Positions 27,637 to 36,415 of a stretch of DNA of 64,000 bases are shown piece by piece. The notes beneath the pieces are model-generated. The model saw only the letters and a program-made list of their open reading frames with translations. It did not search any database and was not told the origin of the DNA. This stretch comes from Bacillus sp. CH140a_4T (GTDB lineage: Bacteria > Bacillota > Bacilli > Bacillales > Bacillaceae_G), in contig NZ_WBPF01000005.1 in the NCBI RefSeq assembly GCF_008923725.1, forward strand, positions 382,411 to 446,410, read 5' to 3'. Position 1 is the stretch's first letter; the number at the start of each line of letters is the position of its first letter. The position numbers and the translations under genes were made by a program.

Positions 27637-29079
27637 ATGGAATGGAAGCTAGATAACGACAGTAAAATTCCTATTTATCAGCAAGTTGTTGACTTTATTG
27701 AGAAACGTATTACATACGGAGAACTTCCACCTGGTAGCTTCCTACCTTCCGAACGGAAATTAGCTACGCAGTTAAATGTAAACCGAAGTACGGTAACGAC
27801 TGCTTATAATGAACTACGCGCTATGGGGATTGTAGAAAGTACGACCGGTAAAGGGACACGTGTAAGTACACATATGTGGGGCGTCTCTCCAACATTAACG
27901 CCGAACTGGAGAAATTTCGTAGAAGGTGGTACTTTTTTACCAAACTTACCGTTACTTCGCCATATTCGTGCGGAAGTACAACAAAATGAAAACATCATTG
28001 ATTTCGCAAACGGCGAGCTCGGTTGTAACCTCTATCCTCACGATCAACTACAAACGATTTTACGAGAACAGCCGTTAACACATTCATTAAGTTACGATCA
28101 TCCGCAAGGCTATCTCCCGCTAAGACAAGCGGTCGTAAAATATATGAAGGAATATTTAAAAGTTGAAGCGACTGAGCAATCCATTATGATTACATCTGGC
28201 GCACAGCAAGCACTTCACCTTATCGTACAATGTTTATTAAATCCCGGTGATGCAGTCGCTTTTGAAAGTCCTTCACACTGTTATTCCTTACCGTTATTCC
28301 AATCAGCAGGTATTCGTATTTTCCCGTTACCTGTCGATGAACACGGTATTAATCCAGACGATGTGCAAGAATTATATAGAAAGCATCGTATTAAAATGAT
28401 CTTTTTAAATCCAAACTTCCAAAATCCTACGGGAACGATGCTTCATCCAAACCGTAGGAAAAAACTGTTATCACTTTGCGCAGATTTACGAATTGCGATT
28501 GTGGAAGATGATCCGTCTAGTTTACTTACGCTAGAAAAGAAACAACCTTGCCCTACTTTAAAATCGATTGATGAAAACGGAACTGTCATTTATGTACATT
28601 CCTTATCAAAAATGATTGCACCAGGCTTACGAGTCGGCTGGCTTGTCGCCCCGCAGTCTGTCGTAGAAAGATTATCCGACGCAAGACACCAAATGGAATT
28701 AGGTATGAGTATTTTCCCGCAGTGGCTTATGCAACAATTTTTCGAAACTGTACCATTTCAGTCTCATATCGTACCGTTACGAAAACAACTAGCAGAAAAA
28801 AGAGACGTTATCGTTCGCGCCCTAAATGAGCAACTTCACGATAAAATCTCTTTTTCAAACCCGACCGGCGGTATATACATATGGGGAAAACTAAAAGAAC
28901 CGATAAACGAAAAACAACTCATTATGCAAAGTTTAAAACAAGAAATCGCCTTTATGCCAGGTAGTATTTTCGGTGCGAAAGATGGTTATATTCGTTTATC
29001 CTATGGAAAAGTAAATATTGATCAAATTGAGGAAGGTATTTCTCGTTTGCGTGAGGCTATTTTAGTTTGTGGAAAATGA
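27637..29079 (+). CDS. MocR/PdxR-type GntR regulator with aminotransferase domain
   Basis: 480 residues. The N-terminal GntR winged helix (IPIYQQVVDFIEKRI, then PSERKLATQLNVNRSTVTTAY) joins a class I aminotransferase domain. The PLP lysine lies in VHSLSKMIAPGLRVGW, and FLNPNFQNPTGT forms the cofactor pocket. MocR proteins sense PLP or amino-acid aldimines and control a neighbouring gene. Here the divergent EamA transporter is the obvious target. The ATG at 27637 has GGAGGTG upstream. Confidence 0.93.
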   Translation: MEWKLDNDSKIPIYQQVVDFIEKRITYGELPPGSFLPSERKLATQLNVNRSTVTTAYNELRAMGIVESTTGKGTRVSTHMWGVSPTLTPNWRNFVEGGTFLPNLPLLRHIRAEVQQNENIIDFANGELGCNLYPHDQLQTILREQPLTHSLSYDHPQGYLPLRQAVVKYMKEYLKVEATEQSIMITSGAQQALHLIVQCLLNPGDAVAFESPSHCYSLPLFQSAGIRIFPLPVDEHGINPDDVQELYRKHRIKMIFLNPNFQNPTGTMLHPNRRKKLLSLCADLRIAIVEDDPSSLLTLEKKQPCPTLKSIDENGTVIYVHSLSKMIAPGLRVGWLVAPQSVVERLSDARHQMELGMSIFPQWLMQQFFETVPFQSHIVPLRKQLAEKRDVIVRALNEQLHDKISFSNPTGGIYIWGKLKEPINEKQLIMQSLKQEIAFMPGSIFGAKDGYIRLSYGKVNIDQIEEGISRLREAILVCGK

Positions 29080-29160
29080 CTTTACATAAAGCTTTTTCGT
29101 TTGACAAAAGAAAAATCTACCATTATTATCAACACGAACCTAGTTATAGGAGTGATAAAA

Positions 29161-29601
29161 ATGAAAATTTACGTTGATGCAGATGCTTGTCCTGTAAAAG
29201 ATGTGATTATTTTAGAAGCTACAAATGTAGAAATCCCTGTAACCCTCGTTACTAGCTTTTCTCATTATTCTAATGCTCAGCAACCAAAAGGCGTGGAAAC
29301 AATTTATGTTGATTCTGGAGCAGATGCTGCGGATTACCGCATAATGCAGTTAGCAAAAAAAGAAGATTTAATCGTAACGCAAGATTACGGTCTTGCTTCG
29401 CTCGCTTTAGCAAAAGGTTGTATCGTACTGCACCATAAAGGCTATAAGTATACGAATGAAAACATTGACCAACTATTACAAACACGATATTTAAGTGCAA
29501 TGGTTCGAAAAAGCGGCAAGCGTACAAAGGGACCGAAACCATTTACAGCAGAAGATAAAGAGAAGTTTCGAGCGCTCTTTAAAAGTATGATTGCACTTTA
29601 A
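29161..29601 (+). CDS. YaiI/YqxD family protein (DUF188)
   Basis: 146 residues from the ATG at 29161 (AGGAGTG 6 bases before). It begins [15 protein letters not shown] and contains [33 protein letters not shown], the two blocks that define UPF0178/YaiI, a PIN-like fold with conserved Asp residues. This suggests a metal-dependent nuclease, but activity is not established for the family. It sits 80 bases after the MocR gene on the same strand and may be co-transcribed by read-through. Confidence 0.9.
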   Translation: MKIYVDADACPVKDVIILEATNVEIPVTLVTSFSHYSNAQQPKGVETIYVDSGADAADYRIMQLAKKEDLIVTQDYGLASLALAKGCIVLHHKGYKYTNENIDQLLQTRYLSAMVRKSGKRTKGPKPFTAEDKEKFRALFKSMIAL

Positions 29602-29634
29602 AAATGAACATTCTATTTGCAAGGAAAACTTCGC

Positions 29635-29673
29635 AAAAAAAGAAGAGAATATCCAAATGAACATTCTCTTCTT
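29635..29673 (-). terminator. terminator of DUF3892 gene
   Basis: 11-bp stem AAGAAGAGAAT/ATTCTCTTCTT with an A run on the plus strand (U run for minus-strand transcripts). Confidence 0.8.
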
Positions 29674-29686
29674 GAGGTTTACCCGT

Positions 29687-30001
29687 TTAAAATGAAGGTA
29701 AATTATCTAAGTTATTTTCTTTTATTCCATCCGGTTCACTACGTATAATATCTCTACCATACTTATGAAATACGTCCACATGAGCTAACTTCCCTGATTT
29801 CGCTTCACTAAGAGCAGTCATATAATCTAACTCTCTCCCGCTACTTGTTTTAAAAGCTATTAAATCCCCATCATCATTTTTACGAACAGCAACAATTTGT
29901 TCTGCTCCTGAATTGACTTCATGGTCTACTTCCAATTGAGCTTGCTCTTCTCCTTGATGTAAGTACTCATTATAAACTTTTTCAAAGTCTTTTTCGTCCA
30001 T
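29687..30001 (-). CDS. DUF3892 domain protein
   Basis: 104 residues from the ATG at 30001 (GGAGGTG 6 bases upstream). The C-terminal half holds the DUF3892 pattern: IVAVRKNDDGDLIAFKTSSG, then ELDYMTALSEAKSGKLAHVDVF. The N-terminal half is an acidic helix. It is a small cytoplasmic protein common in Bacillus and of unknown function. It is a single gene, closed by its own terminator. Confidence 0.85.
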   Translation of the reverse strand: MDEKDFEKVYNEYLHQGEEQAQLEVDHEVNSGAEQIVAVRKNDDGDLIAFKTSSGRELDYMTALSEAKSGKLAHVDVFHKYGRDIIRSEPDGIKENNLDNLPSF

Positions 30002-30244
30002 AACATTCACCTCCAACACATTTTATTAGTATGGTTGGGAGGTGTTGGTTTTATGTATTTTTTACTAACTTAATAAGACTTCACTACTCCAATTAAAGAA
30101 TACAGATCATTCTTTGTAACCTAATACAAATCTATTTATAGTTCCTTCCCTTTTTATTTTAAGCTAAATTTAAGTGTTAATATTTTCCTAACAACTTTAT
30201 AATTTATTATATCGAAACGAAATTTGAAATGGAGAATGGTTAAG

Positions 30245-31117
30245 ATGAATATAGATATTAATCGTTTAACTGATATTTGTTTAGAGTATCAGCAATCTAG
30301 GTTTTATGTTACTAGAATCCCTAAAGATTTCTTATCAATTGCCCAAAAACGTTTTTCTATACCAACGGATGATCGAATTATTGCTTTTTTAAGTTGTAAT
30401 TTATTTGGATCAGGCAAGTATGGTGTTTACTTTACGAGTTCGGGTTTATACTGTAAAAATTGGTTATTAGGTAAAGAAAATTTGAAATGGGAACAATTAA
30501 ATGAAGTGCAACAAATTGAAATTGATAAAGATGCTTTCTTATCTTTTGATGCACAAAAAAGCTTCAATATTAACGGGAGTGATTACCCCCCACTGTTATT
30601 TAAAGAATTACTTATAACTCTTACGAATTCATTCCGAAATTCAAAACAACATGATATACATCCAATTATAAAAATGGATAAGATAAAATCAATTTGCTCA
30701 TTATTTGAAACGTACAATGAATTATTAGAACCTGATAACGGATTATTTGTAGACACTCATATTTCAGACAAAAAGTTAAAAGCAATTGAGGCACGATTTA
30801 TCGTTCCAAAAGAAGAACAAATCATTGCTTTTTTAGATACATCTGTCCTTGGGAATATGGGGAAAGGATCTGATGGAGTATTAATTTGTCAATCAGGTAT
30901 ATATTTTAGAGAAACCTTTGTACACTTATATTTCCCATGGCATGTCTTTAGAAATCTCCCTATTACTTTGACTTCAGATGAATTCGAAATTGGGAAAGGA
31001 AACACGTTTCATCTTCAACATGCTAGAATGCCTAGTCAAGATATTTTATTGTTCATCAAGAATTTAAAACAGTATGTGAATAGTTTATATGAAGAGCATC
31101 CACAATTACATATTTAA
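30245..31117 (+). CDS. protein with two tandem homologous domains, function unknown
   Basis: 290 residues from the ATG at 30245 (GGAGA about 10 bases upstream). Residues about 15-80 and 175-240 repeat a common pattern: RF-x2-P-x5-IIAFL, then G-x-G-x(2-4)-GV, SG-x-Y. Each half ends in a helix near TLTNSF or KNLKQYVNSL. The repeat looks like two beta-rich PH-like modules joined by a helical linker (about 120-170). There is no signal peptide. I cannot name a function. The duplication itself is the main observation. Confidence 0.75.
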   Translation: MNIDINRLTDICLEYQQSRFYVTRIPKDFLSIAQKRFSIPTDDRIIAFLSCNLFGSGKYGVYFTSSGLYCKNWLLGKENLKWEQLNEVQQIEIDKDAFLSFDAQKSFNINGSDYPPLLFKELLITLTNSFRNSKQHDIHPIIKMDKIKSICSLFETYNELLEPDNGLFVDTHISDKKLKAIEARFIVPKEEQIIAFLDTSVLGNMGKGSDGVLICQSGIYFRETFVHLYFPWHVFRNLPITLTSDEFEIGKGNTFHLQHARMPSQDILLFIKNLKQYVNSLYEEHPQLHI

Positions 31118-31157
31118 TACACTCATGTATAGTTAAGTCTAAAATTTAAATTCAACT

Positions 31158-31206
31158 AAAAAACCGATTATTTTTGTAGAGGGCCTACAATTATAATCGG
31201 TTTTTT
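31158..31206. terminator. bidirectional terminator
   Basis: 14-bp stem AAAAAACCGATTAT/ATAATCGGTTTTTT with an inner TTGTAG/CTACAA stem, between convergent genes. Confidence 0.9.
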
Positions 31207-31236
31207 ACTCTTATTCTTTTCTTATATTCCTCTTTT

Positions 31237-32061
31237 TTAATACCTACGCAAACCCTTCAAAGTCTCCAATATATCATCTGTAAAGGCTGTACTACCTTCT
31301 GTCTCTAAAACTCTGAAATAAAAACTTCTTAGGAAAGTTCTAATATTTTGTACTAAAATAGCATGCTGCGGATGTCGGATATCTTCAACCGTTGCTATGC
31401 TATGTAGCCAGTTGCTCCACTCTTCTTCAGTTAAAAGATTTTGGTTACGTAACGACATAATTGGCGCTACTAATCTCTCATCTTCAAAGTGGATATATAC
31501 GTAGTCATGTAAGCGAACCTTCTGGCGAACAGCAGCTAATATTGCATATGAAAACTCACGATTTTGTATAGTACGTGCTAAAGCATCGAGTGCATCAGCA
31601 GCGTGTGCTGTAGAATGTGCCCATCCTTTTCCTTCTACGTAACCTCTTACATCTTCTTCTAAATATACATATTCCAGTACTTGTTCTGCCACACTGTACA
31701 GTTGTTCTTCAGATAACAGTGGTTCTCTTTCATGGACAGATAAAATAAGTGGCGGAATTAATACGGAGAATGCACGTTTAAATACAGAGTCTGTTCCCTT
31801 TTCACCAATTTTATAAAATAAATAATCAGGACTAATTGCTTGTAACATTAACCCTCGTAATTCTTTTTGTCTAAATACATCATTTGTAATCCATGTGTGA
31901 AGCGTACTATAAATTAAATCATCACGTAATTCAGCATCAGGTGAACCGATATAATCTAGCATCCACTGCGCATATGGATATGCATCTACGTCTTCTGGTA
32001 CAGCATAATTATTATTTTTAATTTGTAGTAGTTCTTCTTTTAGTTCTAGTACTTCATTCAT
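31237..32061 (-). CDS. DUF2785 domain protein
   Basis: 274 residues, almost entirely helical. The family hallmark is GKGWAHSTAHAADALDALAR near residue 150. There is a preceding acidic helix and a C-terminal FYFRVLETEGS. The conserved histidines suggest a metal or phosphate site, but no activity is known to me. It is cytoplasmic and a single gene. It opens with an ATG preceded by GGGGACAAG. Confidence 0.85.
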   Translation of the reverse strand: MNEVLELKEELLQIKNNNYAVPEDVDAYPYAQWMLDYIGSPDAELRDDLIYSTLHTWITNDVFRQKELRGLMLQAISPDYLFYKIGEKGTDSVFKRAFSVLIPPLILSVHEREPLLSEEQLYSVAEQVLEYVYLEEDVRGYVEGKGWAHSTAHAADALDALARTIQNREFSYAILAAVRQKVRLHDYVYIHFEDERLVAPIMSLRNQNLLTEEEWSNWLHSIATVEDIRHPQHAILVQNIRTFLRSFYFRVLETEGSTAFTDDILETLKGLRRY

Positions 32062-32336
32062 TATATTTCTTGTCCCCTTTGTACTTTATTAACATATTTT
32101 CGCCTTATTCCCTTTAATTTTTTCATAAAATCAAGTCAATTTTTAAAATCGTTTTAGTACCTATCTTCCTATGAACTTGATTCAATTATATATAATTTAT
32201 CCTGATAAATAAAAGGAAATACATTAGAACATCGCAGTCTCTCACTTTTTTTACATACATTTCATATCAGTTTAAGTTATAAAACAAAGTATGTTTTTTC
32301 TTTTATATTCAAACGTATTTACAATCAAAAATTAAA
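32062..32336. other. AT-rich spacer, nothing recognised
   Basis: Holds the promoter of the DUF2785 gene and the trailer of the GrpB-family gene. I see no open frame, repeat or strong hairpin. Confidence 0.4.
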
Positions 32337-32879
32337 TCATTTTAGAACTTGTTTAATAAACTCTGTTTTAGCTTTTGTATAGGCTTCTCTATCTTGGTTA
32401 AATCTTTTAGCTAAATCTTGTTTAAGATTTGAATACTCATAAACTAATTGTGGATTTTCTCGTAAGCGGTTACGAAATAAAAGTTGTTGCTCCCATCGCT
32501 CACTTCCTTTAACCATCAAATGCAGGTGCGCTACACGCCTATTATTCTTAACTTTCACAAAGAACCTTCTCCAAGGTCTTTCATCTAATTCTGGGCTTAC
32601 ATAATGCCAATTATACATGGCCAATTTCGCTGAAATATGTAGTACTCTATCAAATGAGTCTATTTCAGCCATTAAATCAATGATAGGTTTTGCAGGTAAA
32701 TCAGGTATGGATGTACTTCCTATATGTATTACTTTGCTTATACCGAGAGGAGCAAGCAGTTCATATAGTTTCTGCTCTTCACATCGGCCTTTATTTTGCC
32801 AATCAGGATTTGCATTAACTATCTTTACTGACTCATTCGCCCATACAGGCCAATCGTTCGGGTTATCTTTTTTATCCAT
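32337..32879 (-). CDS. GrpB family protein (UPF0157)
   Basis: 180 residues. The GrpB signature VIHIGSTSIPDLPAKPIIDLMAEI is central, with NWHYVSPELDERPWRRFFVK and HLHLMVKGSERWEQQLLFRN after it. The fold is nucleotidyltransferase-like (G-S-T-S with downstream Asp). Some family members are linked to dephospho-CoA kinase, but function is open. It follows the kinase gene by about 40 bases and may be co-transcribed with it. The ATG has AAAGGAG upstream. Confidence 0.87.
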   Translation of the reverse strand: MDKKDNPNDWPVWANESVKIVNANPDWQNKGRCEEQKLYELLAPLGISKVIHIGSTSIPDLPAKPIIDLMAEIDSFDRVLHISAKLAMYNWHYVSPELDERPWRRFFVKVKNNRRVAHLHLMVKGSERWEQQLLFRNRLRENPQLVYEYSNLKQDLAKRFNQDREAYTKAKTEFIKQVLK

Positions 32880-32921
32880 CCAAAGTATCTCCTTTCACGA
32901 TTTTTTGTTATATAAACGATT

Positions 32922-33590
32922 TTAAATTCCTTTAAATACAACTACGGGATCATGAAAATTACTATTCTGAAAGACAACATCCGCATACTCTTTCGGATTA
33001 TGCTCGTCTAGATACATTTTACAAGCCGCATGATACCTGTTCAAAAACATCTTTTCTGCTTCTTCATAACTTCCAAAAGCTTCTGTTTCCCGCTTTGCAC
33101 CACGTTTTCTCGCAATCTCAAAATCTGTATCTAAGAAAATTTTATAGTCAAATAAATGCTCTACGTCTTTTTTCAATAGAAACGTCCCATCTACTATTAG
33201 TACCATATTGGATTGAGCCATTAACGGCTCATTATGTACAGGCATATCCGTTATTAAGTTATGAGAAATCGTTTCATATTGTAAATTCCCATTAGGTCCT
33301 AAAGGCTTTAATAATCTTTCTTTGAAAGCTGTATAATCGTGTGCATCTTCGTAATACCCTCTTGCAGACTCTTTTCCTTGCGCGTATCGAATTGCTCTCG
33401 GATTATGAAAATCGTCAATGCTGGCGCGTGTTACTCGTACTCCTCGTTCTTTTATTTCTTCCGCTAGCTCGTTTGCAAATGTTGTTTTTCCTGAAGCTGT
33501 AATACCACTTACTCCAACTCTTGTTGGATGAGTTACATTTAATTTTAAAATATGATCTGCAATTTCTTTGATTCGTTGTTTTCGGTTCAT
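32922..33590 (-). CDS. P-loop kinase, uridine kinase-like
   Basis: 222 residues from the ATG at 33590 (AGGAGG upstream). The earlier frame to 33638 is rejected. The P-loop is GVSGITASGKTT near residue 26, then an RASIDDFHNP motif typical of uridine/pantothenate-kinase-like enzymes, and MVLIVDGTFLL as Walker B. The lid carries RKRGAKRETEAFGSYEEAE. The phosphate acceptor is likely a nucleoside or small alcohol. The enzyme is cytoplasmic and lies just upstream of the GrpB-family gene. Confidence 0.87.
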   Translation of the reverse strand: MNRKQRIKEIADHILKLNVTHPTRVGVSGITASGKTTFANELAEEIKERGVRVTRASIDDFHNPRAIRYAQGKESARGYYEDAHDYTAFKERLLKPLGPNGNLQYETISHNLITDMPVHNEPLMAQSNMVLIVDGTFLLKKDVEHLFDYKIFLDTDFEIARKRGAKRETEAFGSYEEAEKMFLNRYHAACKMYLDEHNPKEYADVVFQNSNFHDPVVVFKGI

Positions 33591-33701
33591 GATATTTCCT
33601 CCTACAATTAGTTTACATAATATTATTACAATTAACATTACATGTCACTATTTGTCGGTAAGTCGATATATCGAAAAAATCGTTGATATATGATGATTGG
33701 C

Positions 33702-34445
33702 TTACTTTCCCTTAAACCCTCGATACAATGCAGTCCGTAATTCTTGTTTGTATGCTTCAATTTCTGGCATATCGAGTTCTTCTGCTAGCCTGATAGCTAA
33801 TTCAATATCATATGGTACACGTACGAGTTGAATGGAAAAGCTCGCGGCTTCTTTTTCATTGTATGTTCCTTCGAATATTAAATAGGAAGCTTGTGTAATT
33901 TCAAGCGGGTTTCCAACGCTACCAGCATTACATAACGTTTTTCCTCTGAAATTTTGAACGAATGCTTGGTGAACGTCACCGTAGCAAACGACATCTGGTT
34001 TTCTTTCTCCTTCTATATTCTCTGTGAGCTCACTGTTTTCGAACATACTAATACGCTCTTCTCTTGAAGCGTGTGGTTGAATTCTTTCATATAAACTTCT
34101 CGGTGAAGCGTGGAACATACGAATTAGTTTGCCGCTCATAAAAAATTCGATTGAAAATGGTAAGCTTCTTAAATAGTCATTTTGTTCTTCCAACAATTGT
34201 TTTTGATGCCATTTTAACGCCTCAAATTCAGTCGGTTTTGTAATGAAATCATCCCAGTTCCCCATTACAACTCCTTCACATTCCTTACGAATGATTTCAA
34301 TCACTTCGCTAGAATGCGGACCTTTTCCGACTAGATCTCCAAGACAAATGATGCGCTTGATTCCTCTTACTTTAATATCTTGCAGTACAGATTCTAATGC
34401 CGGAATATTACCATGTATATCTGAAATTACAGCTATTTTATCCAA
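33702..34445 (-). CDS. metallophosphoesterase (calcineurin-like, YfcE type)
   Basis: 247 residues from a TTG with GGAGGG 6 bases upstream. The five metallophosphoesterase motifs are SDIHGN (residues 8-13), GDLVGKGP, GNWDD (Trp replacing the more common His), a HASPRS phrase and GDVHQAF. The dinuclear metal site seems complete apart from the GNWD variant, which is frequent in this subfamily. It is a cytoplasmic phosphodiesterase or phosphatase of unknown substrate. It lies tail-to-head with the phosphotransferase gene. Confidence 0.88.
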   Translation of the reverse strand: MDKIAVISDIHGNIPALESVLQDIKVRGIKRIICLGDLVGKGPHSSEVIEIIRKECEGVVMGNWDDFITKPTEFEALKWHQKQLLEEQNDYLRSLPFSIEFFMSGKLIRMFHASPRSLYERIQPHASREERISMFENSELTENIEGERKPDVVCYGDVHQAFVQNFRGKTLCNAGSVGNPLEITQASYLIFEGTYNEKEAASFSIQLVRVPYDIELAIRLAEELDMPEIEAYKQELRTALYRGFKGK

Positions 34446-34458
34446 ATGAATCCCTCCA

Positions 34459-35397
34459 TTACTTATTATTTATTATATCCGCATGTTGTGATTGATACCA
34501 TTTTGGAATATAGGATGAAAAATGATTATGATCTTCTAAAATGCCGTTCAATCTTTCCTTCATATCATCCACTAAATGTGGCGTGCTTCGGTTTGTCCAT
34601 ACGATATCCGCTGGGAATGTCATTGCTGCATATAATGAATACAGTTTCCAAAAATGAAGCGATGGTTCGCCTCCGCAATAACCGTGAACTTGTCCCACCG
34701 CAAATGGTTTGCTTATTCTTGTAGTAAAAATCGCTACGTTATAGAAATCGTGTATTGGATCGCCAAAATCATATCCACCAAAATCGATAACGATAAATTC
34801 CTTATTATGGATCATACTATTTGCTGGATGGAAGTCATCGTGTAAAAAGGTAATAGGGCGATTTTCCAATAATTGTTTATGTTCCCCTACAAAGGTTAAT
34901 ACAGGCTTCAAATCCAGAAAGTTCACCTCATAATCTGCTAACGCTTCAACGTATCTTTCGTATTTATTCCATCGAAACGTTTCCCATTTATTACTTGCAC
35001 TTTCTCTTTCTATTGAGTGGATTCTCTTTAATACTTCTCCTGCTTTTCTTCCTGCATGATACTGTTCTTCCACGGATAGCTTCTCTAAACCTTCTTCACC
35101 ATTTACACCTTGGATCCATTCAAATACTTGAATACATTTATTTAATTCCTCAAGCTTTATGAAATGAATTAATCTAGGCGTTGGAATATGTAATGACTCC
35201 AATTGTTTCATATACGTATATTCTTCTTGTTTACGTTCAAAATGAACAGCATCACATACTTTCACAAAATATGTTACTCTGTTTTCTAATTCTATTTTAT
35301 ATTTCTCTTCATGTGAAAAACCTTTTGAAATAGCTGTACACTTTACAATACGAGGCCATTCTAGTTTTCTCTCTATCTCTCTAAGAATTTCCTTCAC
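34459..35397 (-). CDS. aminoglycoside phosphotransferase family kinase
   Basis: 312 residues from a GTG at 35397, with AGAGGTG 6 bases upstream. The catalytic loop is FLHDDFHPANSMI and the metal motif is VIDFGGYDFGDP, both complete. The N-lobe carries YKIELENRVTYFVKVCD with the ATP-binding Lys. The family includes antibiotic kinases, but resident Bacillus members more often phosphorylate sugars or choline-like compounds. It overlaps or abuts the preceding glyoxalase-like gene, so the two form an operon with the phosphoesterase downstream. Drug resistance should not be assumed. Confidence 0.85.
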   Translation of the reverse strand: MKEILREIERKLEWPRIVKCTAISKGFSHEEKYKIELENRVTYFVKVCDAVHFERKQEEYTYMKQLESLHIPTPRLIHFIKLEELNKCIQVFEWIQGVNGEEGLEKLSVEEQYHAGRKAGEVLKRIHSIERESASNKWETFRWNKYERYVEALADYEVNFLDLKPVLTFVGEHKQLLENRPITFLHDDFHPANSMIHNKEFIVIDFGGYDFGDPIHDFYNVAIFTTRISKPFAVGQVHGYCGGEPSLHFWKLYSLYAAMTFPADIVWTNRSTPHLVDDMKERLNGILEDHNHFSSYIPKWYQSQHADIINNK

Positions 35398-35411
35398 AAC
35401 GTTCACCTCTA

Positions 35412-36209
35412 TCAATATATGTACAAACTACCTAACACTTCATGCTCTCGTTTATTTTCCCCTTTAAACTCCGCCGCAAAAGGATATTCGCCATGATGAT
35501 TCAAATGTTCTAGTACTAGCCCTTCTCCAATTGGTTCACAAAACTGTACATGAATGTCACCAAACGATACGCTTTGACACTCCGCATTCCATTCTTCATT
35601 TTTCACAACTGAGCTTGCAGTTAGCTCCATTACTTCTTTCCATTTCCTCACTGTTTCTCGAACATTTTTCACTGCGTAATGAATCGTTTCAATTTGTTGT
35701 ACTTTGTTTTTATGTTCAGTGATTGTTCCTATGTTACGTAAATCGTTTCTTCTTGCTTCGTCCGTTTCATTCCACTGTATAAAGAAGGGTAATTTCGGTC
35801 TGTTCTCTTCTTGCTTTACAAATAACATTTTCCATTCTAAAAGGCGGCCATCTTTCCTCATTCGTTTCCCTTCAAATGGCCCTATCGTATGTAATCCGTG
35901 TTTACTAAACTTAACTGCTAGTTCTTCAATTGCATCTGTTCGAATTGCGATTTGTAGCATTCCTTCTCCGTCTTGTAACTTCACCACTGTTTCTTGTACT
36001 AATGGATTGTCTGCTTCTTTCGCTTTTTCTTCATGCTGCACTGCTAAAAATTCGATATATGATAAATCAAAATAACATAAACTATTCCAAGTACCCCAAG
36101 TCGTATGTTCTCCGCCTATTGCAGTATGAAATCCACGCTCTTGCATTTGTTTTGCCGCTTCCTCCGGTGTACCATGTACTGCGTGTACGAGATGATCAAA
36201 TCGTAACAT
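35412..36209 (-). CDS. glyoxalase-like (VOC superfamily) protein
   Basis: 265 residues. It begins LRFDHLVHAVHGTPEEAAKQM with the His typical of the Glyoxalase_3 subgroup. GGEHTTWGTWNSLCYFDLSYIEFLAV follows, and a second betaalphabetabetabeta module starts near VQQIETIHYAVKNV. The metal-binding His and Glu are recognisable, so it may be a metal-dependent lyase, isomerase or dioxygenase. The substrate is unknown. GGGGAG precedes the ATG. It is the first gene of a minus-strand run with the phosphotransferase. Confidence 0.85.
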   Translation of the reverse strand: MLRFDHLVHAVHGTPEEAAKQMQERGFHTAIGGEHTTWGTWNSLCYFDLSYIEFLAVQHEEKAKEADNPLVQETVVKLQDGEGMLQIAIRTDAIEELAVKFSKHGLHTIGPFEGKRMRKDGRLLEWKMLFVKQEENRPKLPFFIQWNETDEARRNDLRNIGTITEHKNKVQQIETIHYAVKNVRETVRKWKEVMELTASSVVKNEEWNAECQSVSFGDIHVQFCEPIGEGLVLEHLNHHGEYPFAAEFKGENKREHEVLGSLYIY

Positions 36210-36289
36210 GTCTTTCTCCCCTTTCTCTCCATCCTTTTATTGTATATTTTATTTTTCTTTCATTCAATTTAAAAAACTTTAAAACCTAG

Positions 36290-36319
36290 TTGATTTATAC
36301 GATTAATATGTATTATAAT
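36290..36319 (+). promoter_or_regulatory. promoter of TauE/SafE gene
   Basis: TTGATT (36290-36295), 18-base spacer, TATAAT (36314-36319). It predicts a transcript start near 36326, about 28 bases before a terminator-like hairpin. Confidence 0.65.
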
Positions 36320-36353
36320 GAAACAAATTTAATTATTGCTGATTGGAAAAACC

Positions 36354-36389
36354 AAAGGCACTTTTCTCATATGGGAAAAGTGCCTTTTT
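36354..36389 (+). terminator. intrinsic terminator in the TauE/SafE leader (attenuator candidate)
   Basis: 13-bp perfect stem AAAGGCACTTTTC/GAAAAGTGCCTTT followed by a U run. It lies between the promoter and the start codon at 36416, so transcripts must read through it to express the gene. The upstream neighbour is divergent, so this hairpin does not end another gene. Confidence 0.75.
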
Positions 36390-36415
36390 CATTTATTATT
36401 ACAGGGGGATTATTT

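Noticed and set aside
34459-35397. Aminoglycoside resistance gene
   Set aside because: The kinase is only a family member. It is clustered with resident glyoxalase-like and phosphoesterase genes, and no mobile element is seen.
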